Below are positions 47,216-59,168 of a stretch of 64,000 nucleotides of DNA, piece after piece. Source of the stretch: Apirhabdus apintestini (GTDB lineage: Bacteria; Pseudomonadota; Gammaproteobacteria; Enterobacterales; Enterobacteriaceae). A program made the translations under genes and the position numbers. Location of the stretch: NCBI GenBank assembly GCA_033977085.1, contig CP138906.1, positions 682,001 to 746,000 on the forward strand. The letters are read 5' to 3'. Position 1 is the first letter of the stretch. The number at the start of each line of letters is the position of its first letter. Under the pieces are notes generated by a model, which was not told where the DNA came from, made no database searches, and saw nothing but the letters and a program-made list of their open reading frames with translations.

Positions 47216-47236
47216 AGCCCGGCGTTAAGCCGGGCT
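47216..47236 (-). terminator. Terminator of the polar amino acid ABC operon
   Basis: AGCCCGGC pairs with GCCGGGCT over eight bases around a 5-base loop. On the minus strand it is followed by TGTTTTTTCT, so it serves the ABC operon; on the plus strand there is no T-run. The truncated ATPase gene ends inside its right arm. Confidence 0.75.
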
Positions 47237-47744
47237 ATGCGGAAGTCGGCTCATCAAAGAGCATGATTTAGGGTCGCATCGCCAGCGCGCGGGCAATTGC
47301 CACCCGCTGCTGCTGCCCGCCTGACAGGCTCGATGGCCAGGCATCGCGTTTATCGCTGAGTCCGACCTTTACTAACGGCTCTTCGGCAAAGATAACCGCA
47401 TCATTGCGCGTCATGCCGCGCAGCGACATCGGCGCCATCAGCAGATTCTCCAGCACCGTCATGTGCGGGAACAGGTTAAAACGCTGGAAGACTATGCCCA
47501 CGCTTTCACGCAGCTTATTGAGATCGGTGTTCTTATCGTGCACGGCAAAACCGTTCACCACCACTTCGCCTCCCGTCACGCTTTCCAGCGCGTTCATGCA
47601 GCGAAGAAATATGCTTTTCCCGGAGTCGGATGGGCCTATCACGCAGACCACTTTCTGCGGTTGAATCTCGCAGTCGATGCCGCGGAGCACGTGGCTGTCA
47701 CCGAAATGCTTATGCAGATTTTTTATGTGAATCACTTTTGCCAA
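47235..47744 (-). pseudogene. Polar amino acid ABC transporter ATPase (GlnQ type), truncated and mutated
   Basis: GlnQ/ArtP-family ATPase. The N-terminal two thirds are recognisable, with the signature LSGGQQQRVAIARALAM. Several changes are not simple indels. Walker A reads GPSDSGKSI instead of GPSGSGKST. The codon after RALAMRP is TAA where Lys or Glu is expected, although the frame continues correctly as IMLFDEPTSA. The gene then ends at TAG inside the terminator hairpin, lacking about 80 C-terminal residues including the switch histidine. This is a true pseudogene formed by substitution plus deletion. Confidence 0.9.
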
Positions 47745-48486
47745 ACCTCTTTTCCAGACGGTTAACCAGCTGCGCCAGCACGAACGTTATGACCCAGTAC
47801 ACAAGGGAAATGGTCAGGTAGGGGTCCCAGTAGGTGGCATTAGCCCCCGACACCGTACGCGCGGCGTAGGCCAGATCGGCAAGCCCTATCGCCGAAGCCA
47901 GCGAGGAGTCTTTGACGGTGGCAATTGCGTTATTACCCGGCGGCGGCAGGATGCGGCGGAAAGCCTGAGGGAGGATCACCTTGCGCATGGTTTTCCACCA
48001 AGACATACCGAGCGCGCGTGAGGCTTCCCTCTGTCCTTTATCGATCGACTGGATGCCCGCACGGAAAATTTTGGAAACATAAGCATCCGCATTGAGCGTA
48101 ATGGCGACGATACATGACAAAAACGCGCCGTAGTTCGAGCGCAGCTCGCGGGCAAAATCGCTGCTCATCACGCCGCTTGTCACCAGTAACCCCTCTCGCG
48201 GGTTGATGAATAACGGCACCAGCGCAAAGTGCACCACCGCGATCTGCACAAACAGCGGCGTGCCGCGAAATGCGCTGACGTAAAAACGCACCGGAAACTG
48301 CACCAGGTAACGAAGCACATATTTCCACGGTCCGTGCTCGGCTTTCGCCATTTGCCCAAGTCCGCGCGTCAGCCCCCACAGCGTGCCGAGGATCGCGCAG
48401 ATAATGGTGCATTTGAGGGTCATTATCGCGCCATCCACGAACAGCGGGCCATACTCCTCGATAATTTCCCAACGGAATTCCGTCAT
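47710..48486 (-). CDS. Polar amino acid ABC transporter permease (HisM/GlnP type)
   Basis: Open 258-residue membrane protein with several hydrophobic segments and the EAA-like loop QREASRALGMSWWKTMRKVI that docks the ATPase. It overlaps the ATPase gene by 35 bases and follows the binding-protein gene by 51, so it is one operon. With the ATPase inactivated it cannot work unless it recruits another ATPase. Substrate unknown; glutamate, glutamine, arginine or cystine are typical for the family. Confidence 0.85.
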   Translation of the reverse strand: MTEFRWEIIEEYGPLFVDGAIMTLKCTIICAILGTLWGLTRGLGQMAKAEHGPWKYVLRYLVQFPVRFYVSAFRGTPLFVQIAVVHFALVPLFINPREGLLVTSGVMSSDFARELRSNYGAFLSCIVAITLNADAYVSKIFRAGIQSIDKGQREASRALGMSWWKTMRKVILPQAFRRILPPPGNNAIATVKDSSLASAIGLADLAYAARTVSGANATYWDPYLTISLVYWVITFVLAQLVNRLEKRFGKSDSHKKSA

Positions 48487-48537
48487 AGTTTATCCCTGAA
48501 AAAACGGCGACCGTCCACAGAGGCGATTGCCGTAACA

Positions 48538-49299
48538 TTACGAATGATTACTGCGCCGGTAACCCGGTACGTCGGCATCAAACCAGATCTGATAGATTTT
48601 GGCGTAGGTGCCGTCGGCAACGATTTTCTTCAGTCCGGCGTTCAGCTTGTTGAGCAGCGCAGCGTTGCCTTTAGCCACAGCGATACCAAAATACTGGCGC
48701 GCGAATTTGGCGTTCGGCACCAGTTTGAACTGTTTCTCCGGGGGCTGTTTAATGTAGTACTTCACCACGCCGACGTCGCCCACCGCCGCGCTCACGCCGT
48801 CTTCAAACAGCCCCTGTAACATCAGCGGCGTGTTGTCGAAGCGTTTGATGGCGGTACTGTTTTTGCCGAGCACGTCAGATACCACGATATCGCCGGTGCG
48901 GGAATTCACGACGCCGACTTTCTGATCTTTCAGGTCTGCCAGCGGGCCCGCTTTCGAATTCTTTGGCACCACAATGGACTGCTCTGCCGGGAAGTACGGT
49001 GCCGAGAAATCGACCATCTGCTTACGCTTGTCGGTGATGGTGATGCCGGAAATGATGATGTCGCGATCGCCGGAGTTCAGGGTCGCGAAAATCCCTCCCA
49101 CGGCGTATTGACCAGTTTGATATCGAAGTTTTCGGCTTTCGCGATGGCCTTAATCAGATAGATATCGAAGCCTTCCTGCTGCTTCTGATTATTTTCAAAC
49201 TCAAACGGGCGATAGATTCCGCCCGCGCCCACTACTATAGGTTTTTGCTGCCGCGTGTGCGCTGAGCGCGAGGGCCGCCGTGAGGCAGCAGGCTTTCAT
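48538..49299 (-). pseudogene. Polar amino acid periplasmic binding protein, two frameshifts
   Basis: Family 3 solute-binding protein. ATG 49299 starts a signal peptide (MKACCLTAALALSAHAAA), then the mature protein with GIYRPFEFENNQKQQEGFDI, the ATLNSGDRDIIISGITITDK ligand-binding segment, and the C-terminal ADGTYAKIYQIWFDADVPG. One base is gained near 49235 and one G lost at 49093-49095; corrected length is about 253 residues. First gene of the operon, divergent from the FecB-like gene. Confidence 0.87.
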
Positions 49300-49325
49300 T
49301 CATTTACCGATTATATTAGTGCATT

Positions 49326-49358
49326 TTTATGTGTTTATTTTGCATAAAAACACATAAA
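49326..49358. promoter_or_regulatory. Perfect inverted repeat between divergent transporter operons
   Basis: TTTATGTGTTT (49326-49336) and AAACACATAAA (49348-49358) are perfect 11-bp inverted arms separated by 11 bp, so their centres are 22 bp apart, two DNA turns. It lies 26 bases upstream of the amino acid binding-protein gene and about 190 upstream of the FecB-like gene. It looks like the operator of a dimeric regulator not encoded nearby. Inferred. Confidence 0.55.
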
Positions 49359-49546
49359 TTATTGGCCTTATGCAACATGCGCAGCGGGGAATAACGCCGG
49401 GTTATCGTGGTTCATCTTTTTCTGCCATCACCGATAAATCGTTAGGTTCTGTTGATCCAGAAGGGGTATTCGGCCCGAAAGGTTTGCACTCCGCATCGCT
49501 ATATAATTTAATGCATAGCGATTATTTCCCTTCTCAGAGCACATTT

Positions 49547-50610
49547 ATGTCCAGACTACACCGCCTTTCTCTTTGTACTGCCCTTGCCTTTGGCACGCTG
49601 TTCACCGTCAATGCGGCGCACGCCGATCGTACCGTTACCGACCAGCTGGGTCGCCAGGTCACGCTGCCCGATCGTGTCAATCGCGTGGTGGTGCTTCAGC
49701 ATCAGACGCTGAACCTGCTGGTACAGCTCAATGCTCAGGATGACGTGGTCGGCGTGCTGAGCAGCTGGAAGAAACAGCTTGGCCCGCAGTTCGCCCGCTT
49801 TATACCGAAGATTGCTACCCTGCCGATGCCCGGCGATCTGACTCAGGCCAATATCGAGAGCCTGCTGGCGCTGCATCCGCAGGTGGTTTTTGTCGCAAAC
49901 TACGCCCCGACAGAAATGATTCAGCAGATTCAGAATGCCGGTATTCCGGTGGTGGCCGTTTCTCTGCGTGAAGACGCCGCTGGCGAAAAGAATAAAATGA
50001 ACCCGACGATGGCGAACGAAGAGCAGGCCTACAACGACGGGCTGAAACAGGGGATCCGCCTGATCGGTAACGTGGTGGAACGTTCGAAAGAAGCCGAGCA
50101 GCTGATTAACTACACCTTCACCGCGCGGGCAAAAGCCAATGCCCCAGTGGCAGATATTCCGCAGGATAAAAAGTCCGCGTCTATATCGCGAACCCGGACC
50201 TTAACACCTACGGCTCCGGAAAATATACCGGCCTGATGATGGAGCACGCCGGAGCGCTGAACGTCGCGGCAGCCACGGTGAAAGGCGCGCGCCAGGTTTC
50301 ACTGGAGCAGGTTTTGCAGTGGAATCCTCAGGTAATTTTCGTCCAGGACCGCTATCCGCAGGTAGTGAAGCAGATTGAAAACGATCCACAGTGGCAGGCT
50401 ATTGATGCCGTCAAAAATCATCGCGTCTGGCTTATGCCGGAATACGCCAAAGCATGGGGTTATCCAATGCCGGAAGCGCTGGCGATTGGCGAACTGTGGA
50501 TGGCGAAAAAGCTCTATCCGGAACGCTACAACAGCGTCGACGTCGATAAACAGGCGCAGGATTACTATCAGCGCTTTTATCGCGTGAACTGGACAGCGGA
50601 TGCTCAGTGA
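49547..50610 (+). pseudogene. FecB/BtuF-type periplasmic binding protein, one frameshift
   Basis: Class III solute-binding protein of the siderophore, cobalamin and MolA group. The signal peptide (MSRLHRLSLCTALAFGTLFT to AAHA) precedes DRTVTDQLGRQVTLPDRVNR, the family's typical mature start. ATG 49547 is chosen for this reason; the open frame extends further upstream without homology. One A is missing at 50168-50172; corrected, VRVYIANPDLNTYGSGKYTG continues to TADAQ, about 354 residues. Overlaps the permease gene by 11 bases. Ligand unknown; see the ModA-like neighbour. Confidence 0.87.
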
Positions 50611-50731
50611 AGCCCGCTTTCGCGGCCTGCAATCTGCGCTAATCCTCTTCACGCTGCTGCTGGTGTCAACAACGGGTAAAAAGTGATCCACTTACCGTCA
50701 CCACCAACGGTCTAATATTGATCCACCTTGC

Positions 50732-51510
50732 TTACTCAGGATTAGCTTCCGCTATAACCCCGGCCTTTCGTTTCTGCTTCAGTCGATAGCTCTCTCCTTT
50801 TATCTGGACTACGTGTGAGTGATGTAAGATCCGGTCCAGCATTGCCGATGTCAGGGCTGCATCACCCGCGAACGTCTGGTCCCACTGCCCGAACGGCAGG
50901 TTAGAGGTCAGGATCATCGCGCTCTTTTCGTAACGTTTGGCAATGACCTGGAAGAACAGCTTTGCCTCTTCCTGGCTGAACGGCAGATAGCCTATTTCGT
51001 CGATGATGAGCAGTTTGGGGGCCATGACACCGCGATTGAGTGTCGTTTTGTAACGCCCCTGACGCTGGGAAGTCGACGAGCTGTAACAGCAGGTCCGCTG
51101 CTGTTGTGAAGCGAACCTTGATGCCCGCCCGTACTGCCTCGTAGCCCATGGCTATCGCCAGATGTGTTTTCCCCACGCCCGAGGGGCCCAGCAACACGAT
51201 GTTTTCGTTACGTTCGATGAAGCTCAGGGAACGCAGCGACTGGATTTGCTTCTGAGGTGCGCCGGTGGCGAAGGTGAAGTCGTATTCCTCGAACGTCTTC
51301 ACCGCCGGGAAGGCTGCCATCCGCGTGTACATCGCCTGTTTACGCTGATGCCGGGCCAGTTTCTCCTCATGTAGCAGGTGCTCCGGGAAGTCCATATAGC
51401 TCCATTCCTGATCCACTGCCTGTTGCGACAGTGCCGGCGCCGCGCCGATAAGGCTGTCCAGCTGGGCTGTTCAGCAAGCACCATCAGCCGTTGATGTTGT
51501 AGTTCGACCA

Positions 51511-51514
<4 letters not shown>
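50732..51514 (-). pseudogene. istB: IstB helper ATPase, copy 4, frameshifted
   Basis: One T is lost near codon 16 (as in copy 3) and one base gained beside AGCT at 51079 after LLLQL. Walker A is in the middle frame and Walker B in the last. Confidence 0.9.
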
Positions 51515-52532
<1,018 letters not shown>

Positions 52533-53559
52533 AAGCTCCCCTGTATTCAGAGGAGCAGATTAACCCCTGGATCAGTTTTCAACCGCTGGGGTGGATCAGT
52601 TTTGCACCGTTGGTAACAGCTGGCGTTGATTTCCCTCTGTCTCGGTCAGTATCACCTGCCGCTGAGCGAGGTGATTTCACGCCTGCTTCATCCTCAGCAA
52701 CAGGCGGATATCGCCAGCCAGATCGTCTGGTCAGTACGTCTGCCGCGCGTGCTGATGGCATTTATGTGCGGTGCCGCGCTGGGACTCAGCGGTGCCACTT
52801 TGCAGGGCGTGTTTCGCAACCCTCTGGTTGATCCGCACATTATCGGCGTGACGTCCGGGGCCGCTTTCGGCGGCACGCTGGCGATCCTTCTGGGGCTGAG
52901 CCCCTTGCTGATGATGGGCTCTACCTTTGGGTTTGGCCTGGCAGCGCTCGGGCTGGTGTATCTGATAGCCACGCTCCAGGGCGCGAAAGCACGCTGGTGC
53001 TGATCCTCTCCGGCATTATTCTCAGCGGCTTTTTCGCCGCACTGGTGAGCCTGATGCAGTACATGGCGGATACCGAAGAAGTGCTGCCGAACATCGTCTT
53101 CTGGCTGCTCGGCAGCTTCGCCACCGCCAGCTGGCATAAAATCTCGCTGATCGTTGTGCCCGTCCTGCTAGCCGGTGGCGTTTTGTTCGCCCTGCGCTGG
53201 CGCATCAACCTGCTGTCGTTGGATGAAAAAGATGCCCGTGCGCTTGGCGTGTCGGTCAGGTCATTACGGCGAGTCGTACTGATATGCTGCGCATTGCTGG
53301 TCGCCGCTCAGGTTGCCGTCAGCGGCAGCATTGCCTGGACCGGGCTGGTGATCCCGCATCTGGCGCGATTATTCGTGGGAGCCGATCATCGCCGCCTGCT
53401 GCCGACCGCCTTCTGGCTTGGCGGCGCGTTTATGGTGGCTGTAGACGACTTGGCCCGCACGCTGACCGCCGCCGAAATCCCGATCGGCATCATCACCGCG
53501 CTGGTCGGCGCGCCGGTGTTCACCTTTTTGCTGATCTACAGCAACCGCAGGAGTGCCCG

Positions 53560-54312
53560 ATGATTGCCGCCTCTTTATCCGTCAGTGAATTGCTGTACGG
53601 CCACGGCAGTCCGCTGTTTTCGCCGCTGAGTTTTACCTGCCAGCCCGGAGACATCTGGGCCGTGCTCGGTGCCAACGGGCGTGGGAAAAGCACATTGCTG
53701 GAGACATTTACCGGGGCTCTGCCCGCGCTGGGTGGCAAGCTGACGGTGGAAGGCGGCGTGAGCATCGTCCCGCAGTCGTTCCATCCGGCCTTTGCCTGGC
53801 AGGTTCAGGATGTAGTGCTGATGGGCCGCGCCCGTCACGTCGGGCTCTTTTCTCAGCCAACGGTGGAAGATAAGCGACAGGTCATGCTCGCCCTGGAGCA
53901 GCTCAGTATCGGTTCACTGGCGGGCCGGACGTTTGGTGCACTCTCCGGCGGCCAGCAGCAGCTGGTGATGATCGCGCGCGCGCTGGTCAGCGGCAGCCAG
54001 AATATTTTGCTCGACGAGCCCTGCTCCGCGCTTGATTTGTCGAACCAGCAGGTGGTGTTACAGCTCATCAGCCATCTGGCGCATCGCCAGCAGCGCAGCG
54101 TCATTTTTACCACTCACGATCCGACGCATGCGTTGCAGGTCGCAAGCCATACGCTGCTGCTATTGCCAGAGGGAAAATGGCTGGCAGGAGAAACGCCGGA
54201 AATCGTAACGGAGAAACATCTGCTGGACGCCTACGGCGTGCCGGTTCGCACCCTGACGCTGGAGAATTATCCGCGCCAGGTGATAGTCCCTTTATTCACC
54301 ATCGAGCGTTAA
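53560..54312 (+). CDS. ABC transporter ATPase of the FecB/FecCD system
   Basis: Intact 250-residue FecE/BtuD-type ATPase. Walker A GANGRGKST (about residues 36-44), signature LSGGQQQLVMIARAL, Walker B NILLDEPCSALDLS and switch His in TTHDPTHAL are all complete. The start ATG overlaps the permease stop (ATGA). Its end overlaps the convergent ModA-like gene by 21 bases. It is the only undisrupted gene of this three-gene transporter. Confidence 0.92.
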   Translation: MIAASLSVSELLYGHGSPLFSPLSFTCQPGDIWAVLGANGRGKSTLLETFTGALPALGGKLTVEGGVSIVPQSFHPAFAWQVQDVVLMGRARHVGLFSQPTVEDKRQVMLALEQLSIGSLAGRTFGALSGGQQQLVMIARALVSGSQNILLDEPCSALDLSNQQVVLQLISHLAHRQQRSVIFTTHDPTHALQVASHTLLLLPEGKWLAGETPEIVTEKHLLDAYGVPVRTLTLENYPRQVIVPLFTIER

Positions 54313-55016
54313 AAAGCCTGCCTGACGTAAAAATGTCTGCCCGTCGGGGCCGACGATGAACCGCGCCAATGGCTCCGCGTTCGCATTTATCAGCGCCAGC
54401 TGGTATTCGCAGCGCGTCTGGAATTCATCGGGGATCGCGAGGATGCGCAGATCGTCGGTGTTTTCCAGCGCCTGCGCATAGTGCGCGTAGCCGATAAACA
54501 GATCGGTGAGGTTTTGACGAATCAGCCACGCGCTGGCGATTTCGCCTACCGGAACCGAAAGGGATTCCCTTCCGCCAACCAGCATCTGCGCCCTGGCTTT
54601 TAGCGTCAGCGCCGGGTAACGCGCTTCAAGCCGCGTGAACAACTGCCGGTGTAATCTCCGGACGGATCGCAGCCGGGCGTTGAGGTGCCCAGGCGTAACG
54701 CCGGGTTCGCCAGCAGCGCCAGCCAGTCGGCGTTTTCGGTCTGCGCCGTTTTTCGTGCCGTCAGATTGAGACGATTAAAAGCAAACGTCTCTGCCGCCTG
54801 CGCGCGTCCGCTGTTTAGCAGCGTTTGCGGATGCAGTGTATTAGCCGATGCAAATAAATCGCAGCGCTCTCCGGCCTCTATGCGCTCACGCAGCAGGCCT
54901 GCCGGGCCAAAATCAATCTTAACGGGGATGCCCGTTGACGCGCTGAACTGCTGACATAAAGGAATAAATGCTCGCTTCAGGCTTCCGGCGGCAAGAATAT
55001 ACAGCGGCATGCTCAT
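54292..55016 (-). pseudogene. ModA-like substrate-binding protein without signal peptide, one frameshift
   Basis: Molybdate/tungstate-type binding fold: LYILAAGSLKRAFIPLCQQF, the KIDFGPAGLLRERIEAGERC segment and CDLFASANTLHPQTLL match ModA-family binding loops. The start is ATG 55016 (MSMPLYILAAG) with a well-spaced GAGGT, so no signal peptide is encoded, which is unusual for a transporter's binding protein. One base is missing near 54645; corrected length is about 241 residues. It converges on the FecB/FecCD/ATPase operon and suggests that system handles oxyanions as MolABC does (inference). Confidence 0.82.
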
Positions 55017-55065
55017 GTGAAAACCTCAAATCCATCACAGGCGTATCTTAACCTCCGCAGCGAAG

Positions 55066-55087
55066 AACGCCAGCCTTACCTGGCGTT
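55066..55087. promoter_or_regulatory. Perfect 8-bp hairpin upstream of the ModA-like gene
   Basis: AACGCCAG (55066-55073) pairs with CTGGCGTT (55080-55087) around CCTTAC, 50 bases before the ModA-like start. No T-run follows. It could be an operator or part of the SnoaL-like gene's 3' end structure. Confidence 0.35.
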
Positions 55088-55171
55088 ACACCTTAAGGGT
55101 TTCTGGTCTTACCCCATCCCAACGCATTGACGATCCGCAACGGGTGGTGCACCAAAGCGGGATGGCCTGAC

Positions 55172-55561
55172 CTAACGTCGGCTTCCCAAATCCCGGTCTT
55201 CCTCCGCTCCGCTTAGTGGATAAGTCAGTTCCTGGCAGCGGACGATCATTCCCTCGCAGAGGGTGAAGCGAGCAAATACATCTATTACCGCCTCGCTTGC
55301 GTCGGGTTTGACGACGCTCACCCGATGATGGGTCAACACTTCATTGCCATTTTCGGCAATGGCCTGTATTTCAATGCAAACGCTGCTTGTCGCCGCTTTA
55401 ACAGCCGCCATATGCTGCACAAATCCGTCAAAGTCCAGCGATTTTCCATCTACCCACTGCTGGTAGTGAGGTGAGAAGTACTCTGCAATCAGGGCTTCAT
55501 CATGCTCTGGCTGGCAAACTATTTGCTGCAGGGCCTGTTCAATACGCTGTGCTGCCTTCAT
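55172..55561 (-). CDS. SnoaL-like (NTF2-fold) protein of unknown function
   Basis: About 129 residues from ATG 55561 (MKAAQRIEQALQQIVCQPEH), with the SnoaL-like pattern: an N-terminal helix, EYFSPHYQQWVDGKSLDFDG, and the strand-rich second half (NEVLTHHRVSVVKPDASEAV). The open frame extends upstream to 55741 but that part shows no homology known to me. Proteins of this fold bind or isomerise small molecules; no specific role can be assigned. Confidence 0.7.
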   Translation of the reverse strand: MKAAQRIEQALQQIVCQPEHDEALIAEYFSPHYQQWVDGKSLDFDGFVQHMAAVKAATSSVCIEIQAIAENGNEVLTHHRVSVVKPDASEAVIDVFARFTLCEGMIVRCQELTYPLSGAEEDRDLGSRR

Positions 55562-55797
55562 CTTAGGTCTCCGGGATTTTCCGTGTTTGCTGAAAACAAA
55601 GATACTGCACTCTGTGGCAGGTATAATATCCACATTCAGCCATTCAATACGGATAATCAGCCATTGTGATCCGCCTTTATACTCAGCCGCTTTTGCATCA
55701 GCACGCGCACAACACGCCATGGCATCAGCATTCTGAAGCACAGCGTTATGTGTTAGTTATCAGCAAAACGGGACGTTCGCGCGCGGCAATTACGGTT

Positions 55798-58182
55798 TAG
55801 TGCGCGTCATCGGGAAGCGTCCAGGCCACAATATAGTCGCCCATTTTTGTTCCGAAGGAGCCGTGCCCGCCCGCGGCGATCGCCACATACTGCTTGCCAT
55901 TAACGGAATAGGTCATCGGCGTTGCCTGTCCGCCTGCAGGCAGGCGAGCCTGCCACAGTTTCTCGCCGTTGGTTACGTTATAAGCGCGCAGGTAGTTATC
56001 GGCCGTTGCACCAATAAACAGGACGTTGCCAGCCGTAGAAATGGGCCCGCCCAGCATCGGCATACCCAGCGTAAACGGCACTGGCACCGGCATCGGGAAC
56101 GGCAGGCTATCGCGCGGCGTGCCGATACGTTTTTTCCAGGCAATTTGGTGTGTTTTCAGGTTAATGCCTGAAATATAGCCCCACGCCGGTTGCTTACACG
56201 GCAGTCCGAACGGCGACAGGAAGGGGTTAAGCGTGACGCCGTAAGGAACGCCGTATTGCGGCTGGATCCCGGATTCGGTCCCGCTACTTTGCGCGCCTGC
56301 CGGCGGCTCGATAGGGTTGCCCGGGCCGCGAGGAATGAGACGCGAGACAAACGGTAGCGCCATTGGGTTAGCGATCGCGACCTGGCGCTGAGGATCGACG
56401 GAAATCCCACCCCATTCGAACATGCCTAAATTGCCGGGGAAAACCAGCGTTCCTTGCTCTGAGGGCGGCGTAAAGGTGCCGTCATAGCGCAGGCCTTTAA
56501 AGATAATCCGGCATACCAGTTGGTCGTACATTGTGGCGCCCCACATGTCCGCATCGGTAAGTTTTTTCTCAGGACGGAAGGTCAGTTCCGAAAATGGCTG
56601 AGTGGCTGACACCCGGTCGCCCTTCGCGGCCCCCTGAGGAACCGGACGCTCGGGGGCAGGCACTACAAGCTTACCGTTGCGTCTGTCCAGCATAAACAGG
56701 TTGCCTGTTTTCGCTGGCGCATAGATAACCGGCACCGTGTTACCGTCTTTATCGGTGATATCTGCAAGGGTAGGCTGGGACGGTAAATCCATATCCCAAA
56801 GATCGTGATGCACCGTTTGATAAGACCAGACAAGCTTACCGGTAGTCGCGTTCAGCGCCAGAATAGAACTGGCGTAGCGCTCTTGCTCCGGAGTACGGTT
56901 ACCGCCCCATATATCCGGCGTGGTAACGCCCGTGGGTAAATAGACCATATCCCGTTTGCTGTCGTACACCGCCGGCGCCCAGGAGTTCGGCGAGTTTTCC
57001 GTAAAGTGGTGCTCGTCAGCCGGGATCGCGTTGGGGTCTTTAGCGCCGGGGTCGAACACCCACAGAAGCTTGCCGCTGTTAACATCAAACCCGCGAATAA
57101 CGCCAGACGGCTCCCGGTTGGAGAAGTTATCGGTGACGGCACCGGCGATAACAATCACACGATCGGTGACGATGGGGGAGAAGTAGGTTCGTACATGCCC
57201 GGTTTTGTCACCGGCATATTACTTTGTAAATTGAGAACCCCTTTATCGGCGAAATCTTCGCAGGGCTTACCGTTATCCGCGTTCAGAGCAAACAGTCGGC
57301 CATCGTTCACCGGCAGTAAGATGCGGCGCGGGCAGGCGGCGATATTTTCCGCTGCGGCATTTTGCGGCGTGGCCTCATGATATGAAACGCCGCGACAGGT
57401 CACGTGCTGGAATGAAGGATCGGTTTTCAGGTGTGGATCGAAATGCCACTTCTCTTTACCATTTTCCGCATTGAGCGCGTACAGCCGTTGATGCGCGGTA
57501 CATAAATAAAGGGTGTCACCGATTTTAATTGGCGTGACTTCGTTAGTGATTTCCCGGGATCGCTCGGTAATTTCACATCGCCGGTACGGAAAACCCACGC
57601 CTGCTTAAGCTGATGAACGTTGTGCGCATTTATTTGCTTTAGCGGAGAGTAACGCTGCCCTTCCTGAGTGCGCGCATAGGCCGGCCAGTCTCCATCGTCG
57701 ATATCGGTCTGAGCAACGGGTGTCGCGGAGGCGGCAGGCAGCGTGCCATTGATTTCCTGCGGATCGTGAAACCCTGCCCAGATTAATATACCGGCTGCGA
57801 TCAGTAGGGAAACCAGCAGGGACGATGTAGCAGCAGAAGAGGGGAAAAGCTTACGCCGCACAAAAGGCAGTAGCAGCCAAATGCCAAAGAACACGAGGAT
57901 ATCGCAGCGCGGCGTCAGCGCCCAGAAATCAAAGCCGGCTTCGTGAACGCCCCAGAGCATGGTTCCCAGCAGGAAGAAAGCGTATAGCCACAGCGCGCCC
58001 GCGCTGCGGCGCCACAGCAGCACCGCGACCGCCAGCATGATAATCCCTGCGATAGGGTAGTACCAGGAACCGCCCAGCGAGGTAAGCCATACGCCCCCGC
58101 CCAGCAAAAACAGCCCTGTAACCAATGCGAACAGGGCCGATAGCAGCACTGCTTTCGACCGTCGCGATCTTCTATTTTCCAT
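55798..58182 (-). pseudogene. gcd: Membrane quinoprotein glucose dehydrogenase Gcd, two frameshifts
   Basis: Gcd is the PQQ-dependent glucose dehydrogenase feeding electrons to ubiquinone. Five N-terminal transmembrane segments (from AVLLSALFALVTGLFLLGGG) are followed by the eight-bladed PQQ propeller, with DWPAYARTQEGQRYSPLKQI, CRGVSYHEA, HHDLWDMDLPSQP and GGHGSFGTKMGDYIVAW. One G is missing at the C-run 57553-57555 and one C at the G-run 57174-57178. Corrected length is about 795 residues (E. coli 796), no nonsense codons. I use ATG 58182 (MENRRSRRSKAV); an in-frame start 15 bases upstream also exists. PQQ supply genes are not visible. Confidence 0.93.
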
Positions 58183-58382
58183 AATTTTTACACTCACACA
58201 GTTTTTGTATCAATGAATTATATATATTAACCATTGTGACATAATTCACAAAAAATGACGCATTCGGGAAGGGAAGCGCCGGGATGCGGTTTGCTGTTAT
58301 ACTCTTCGCTTTACGGTTCTCAGCGCGCAAATTACGGTTGCCAAAAGAGTTATCTATTAAATAAATCAGTTGGTTATATCAA

Positions 58383-58919
58383 ATGAAACATACGGTAGAA
58401 GTCATGATCCCGGAAGGGAAAATTAAGGCCCGAATTGCAGAACTGGGTAAGCAAATTTCGGAGCGCTATCGCGATAGCGGGAGCGATATGGTGCTAATAG
58501 GGCTATTGCGCGGTTCCTTCATCTTTATGGCGGATTTGTGTCGGGAAGTTCAGGTGCCGCATGAAGTTGATTTCATGACCGCCTCCAGCTACGGCAGCGG
58601 GATGTCCAGCTCGCGGGATGTGAAAATCATCAAGGATCTGGATGAAGACATTCGCGGTAAAGATGTACTTATCGTTGAAGACATCATTGATTCCGGTAAT
58701 ACGCTCAGTAAAGTTCGTGAAATTCTGCGCCTGCGTGAGCCTAAGTCGCTGGCGATTTGTACGCTGCTGGATAAACCTTCCCGCCGTGAAGTGGACGTAA
58801 TGGTCGATTACATTGGTTTTTCTATCCCGGATGAGTTTGTTGTGGGTTACGGCATCGATTACGCCCAGCGTTACCGCCACTTGCCCTATATCGGCAAAGT
58901 TATCTTACTGGATGAATAA
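58383..58919 (+). CDS. hpt: Hypoxanthine phosphoribosyltransferase Hpt
   Basis: Intact 178-residue enzyme, the E. coli length. It makes IMP from hypoxanthine and PRPP. The PRPP motif DVLIVEDIIDSGNTLSKV (about residues 94-111) is complete. It is divergent from gcd and convergent with can, as in E. coli. Confidence 0.97.
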   Translation: MKHTVEVMIPEGKIKARIAELGKQISERYRDSGSDMVLIGLLRGSFIFMADLCREVQVPHEVDFMTASSYGSGMSSSRDVKIIKDLDEDIRGKDVLIVEDIIDSGNTLSKVREILRLREPKSLAICTLLDKPSRREVDVMVDYIGFSIPDEFVVGYGIDYAQRYRHLPYIGKVILLDE

Positions 58920-59168
58920 TATCTGGATCTCCGGCGAGCGGAGAAGTTACTGACGTTCCCGGATAACGGTAGGTGTTAATAAATAAGCACCAACGGAAAA
59001 GGTGTTTTCACTATATCCCCGTTACACTGGAATAAGTTATAAAGGCGCGGTAAAGGCATAGCTTTGAAGGCAAATAGTTAAGAGGGAGCGTTTCCCTCTT
59101 AATATAGCGCGAATACGCCTCAGGTGAGCGCGTGGTCGCCGGTAATTAAGCCCGCGGCGCTTATGATG

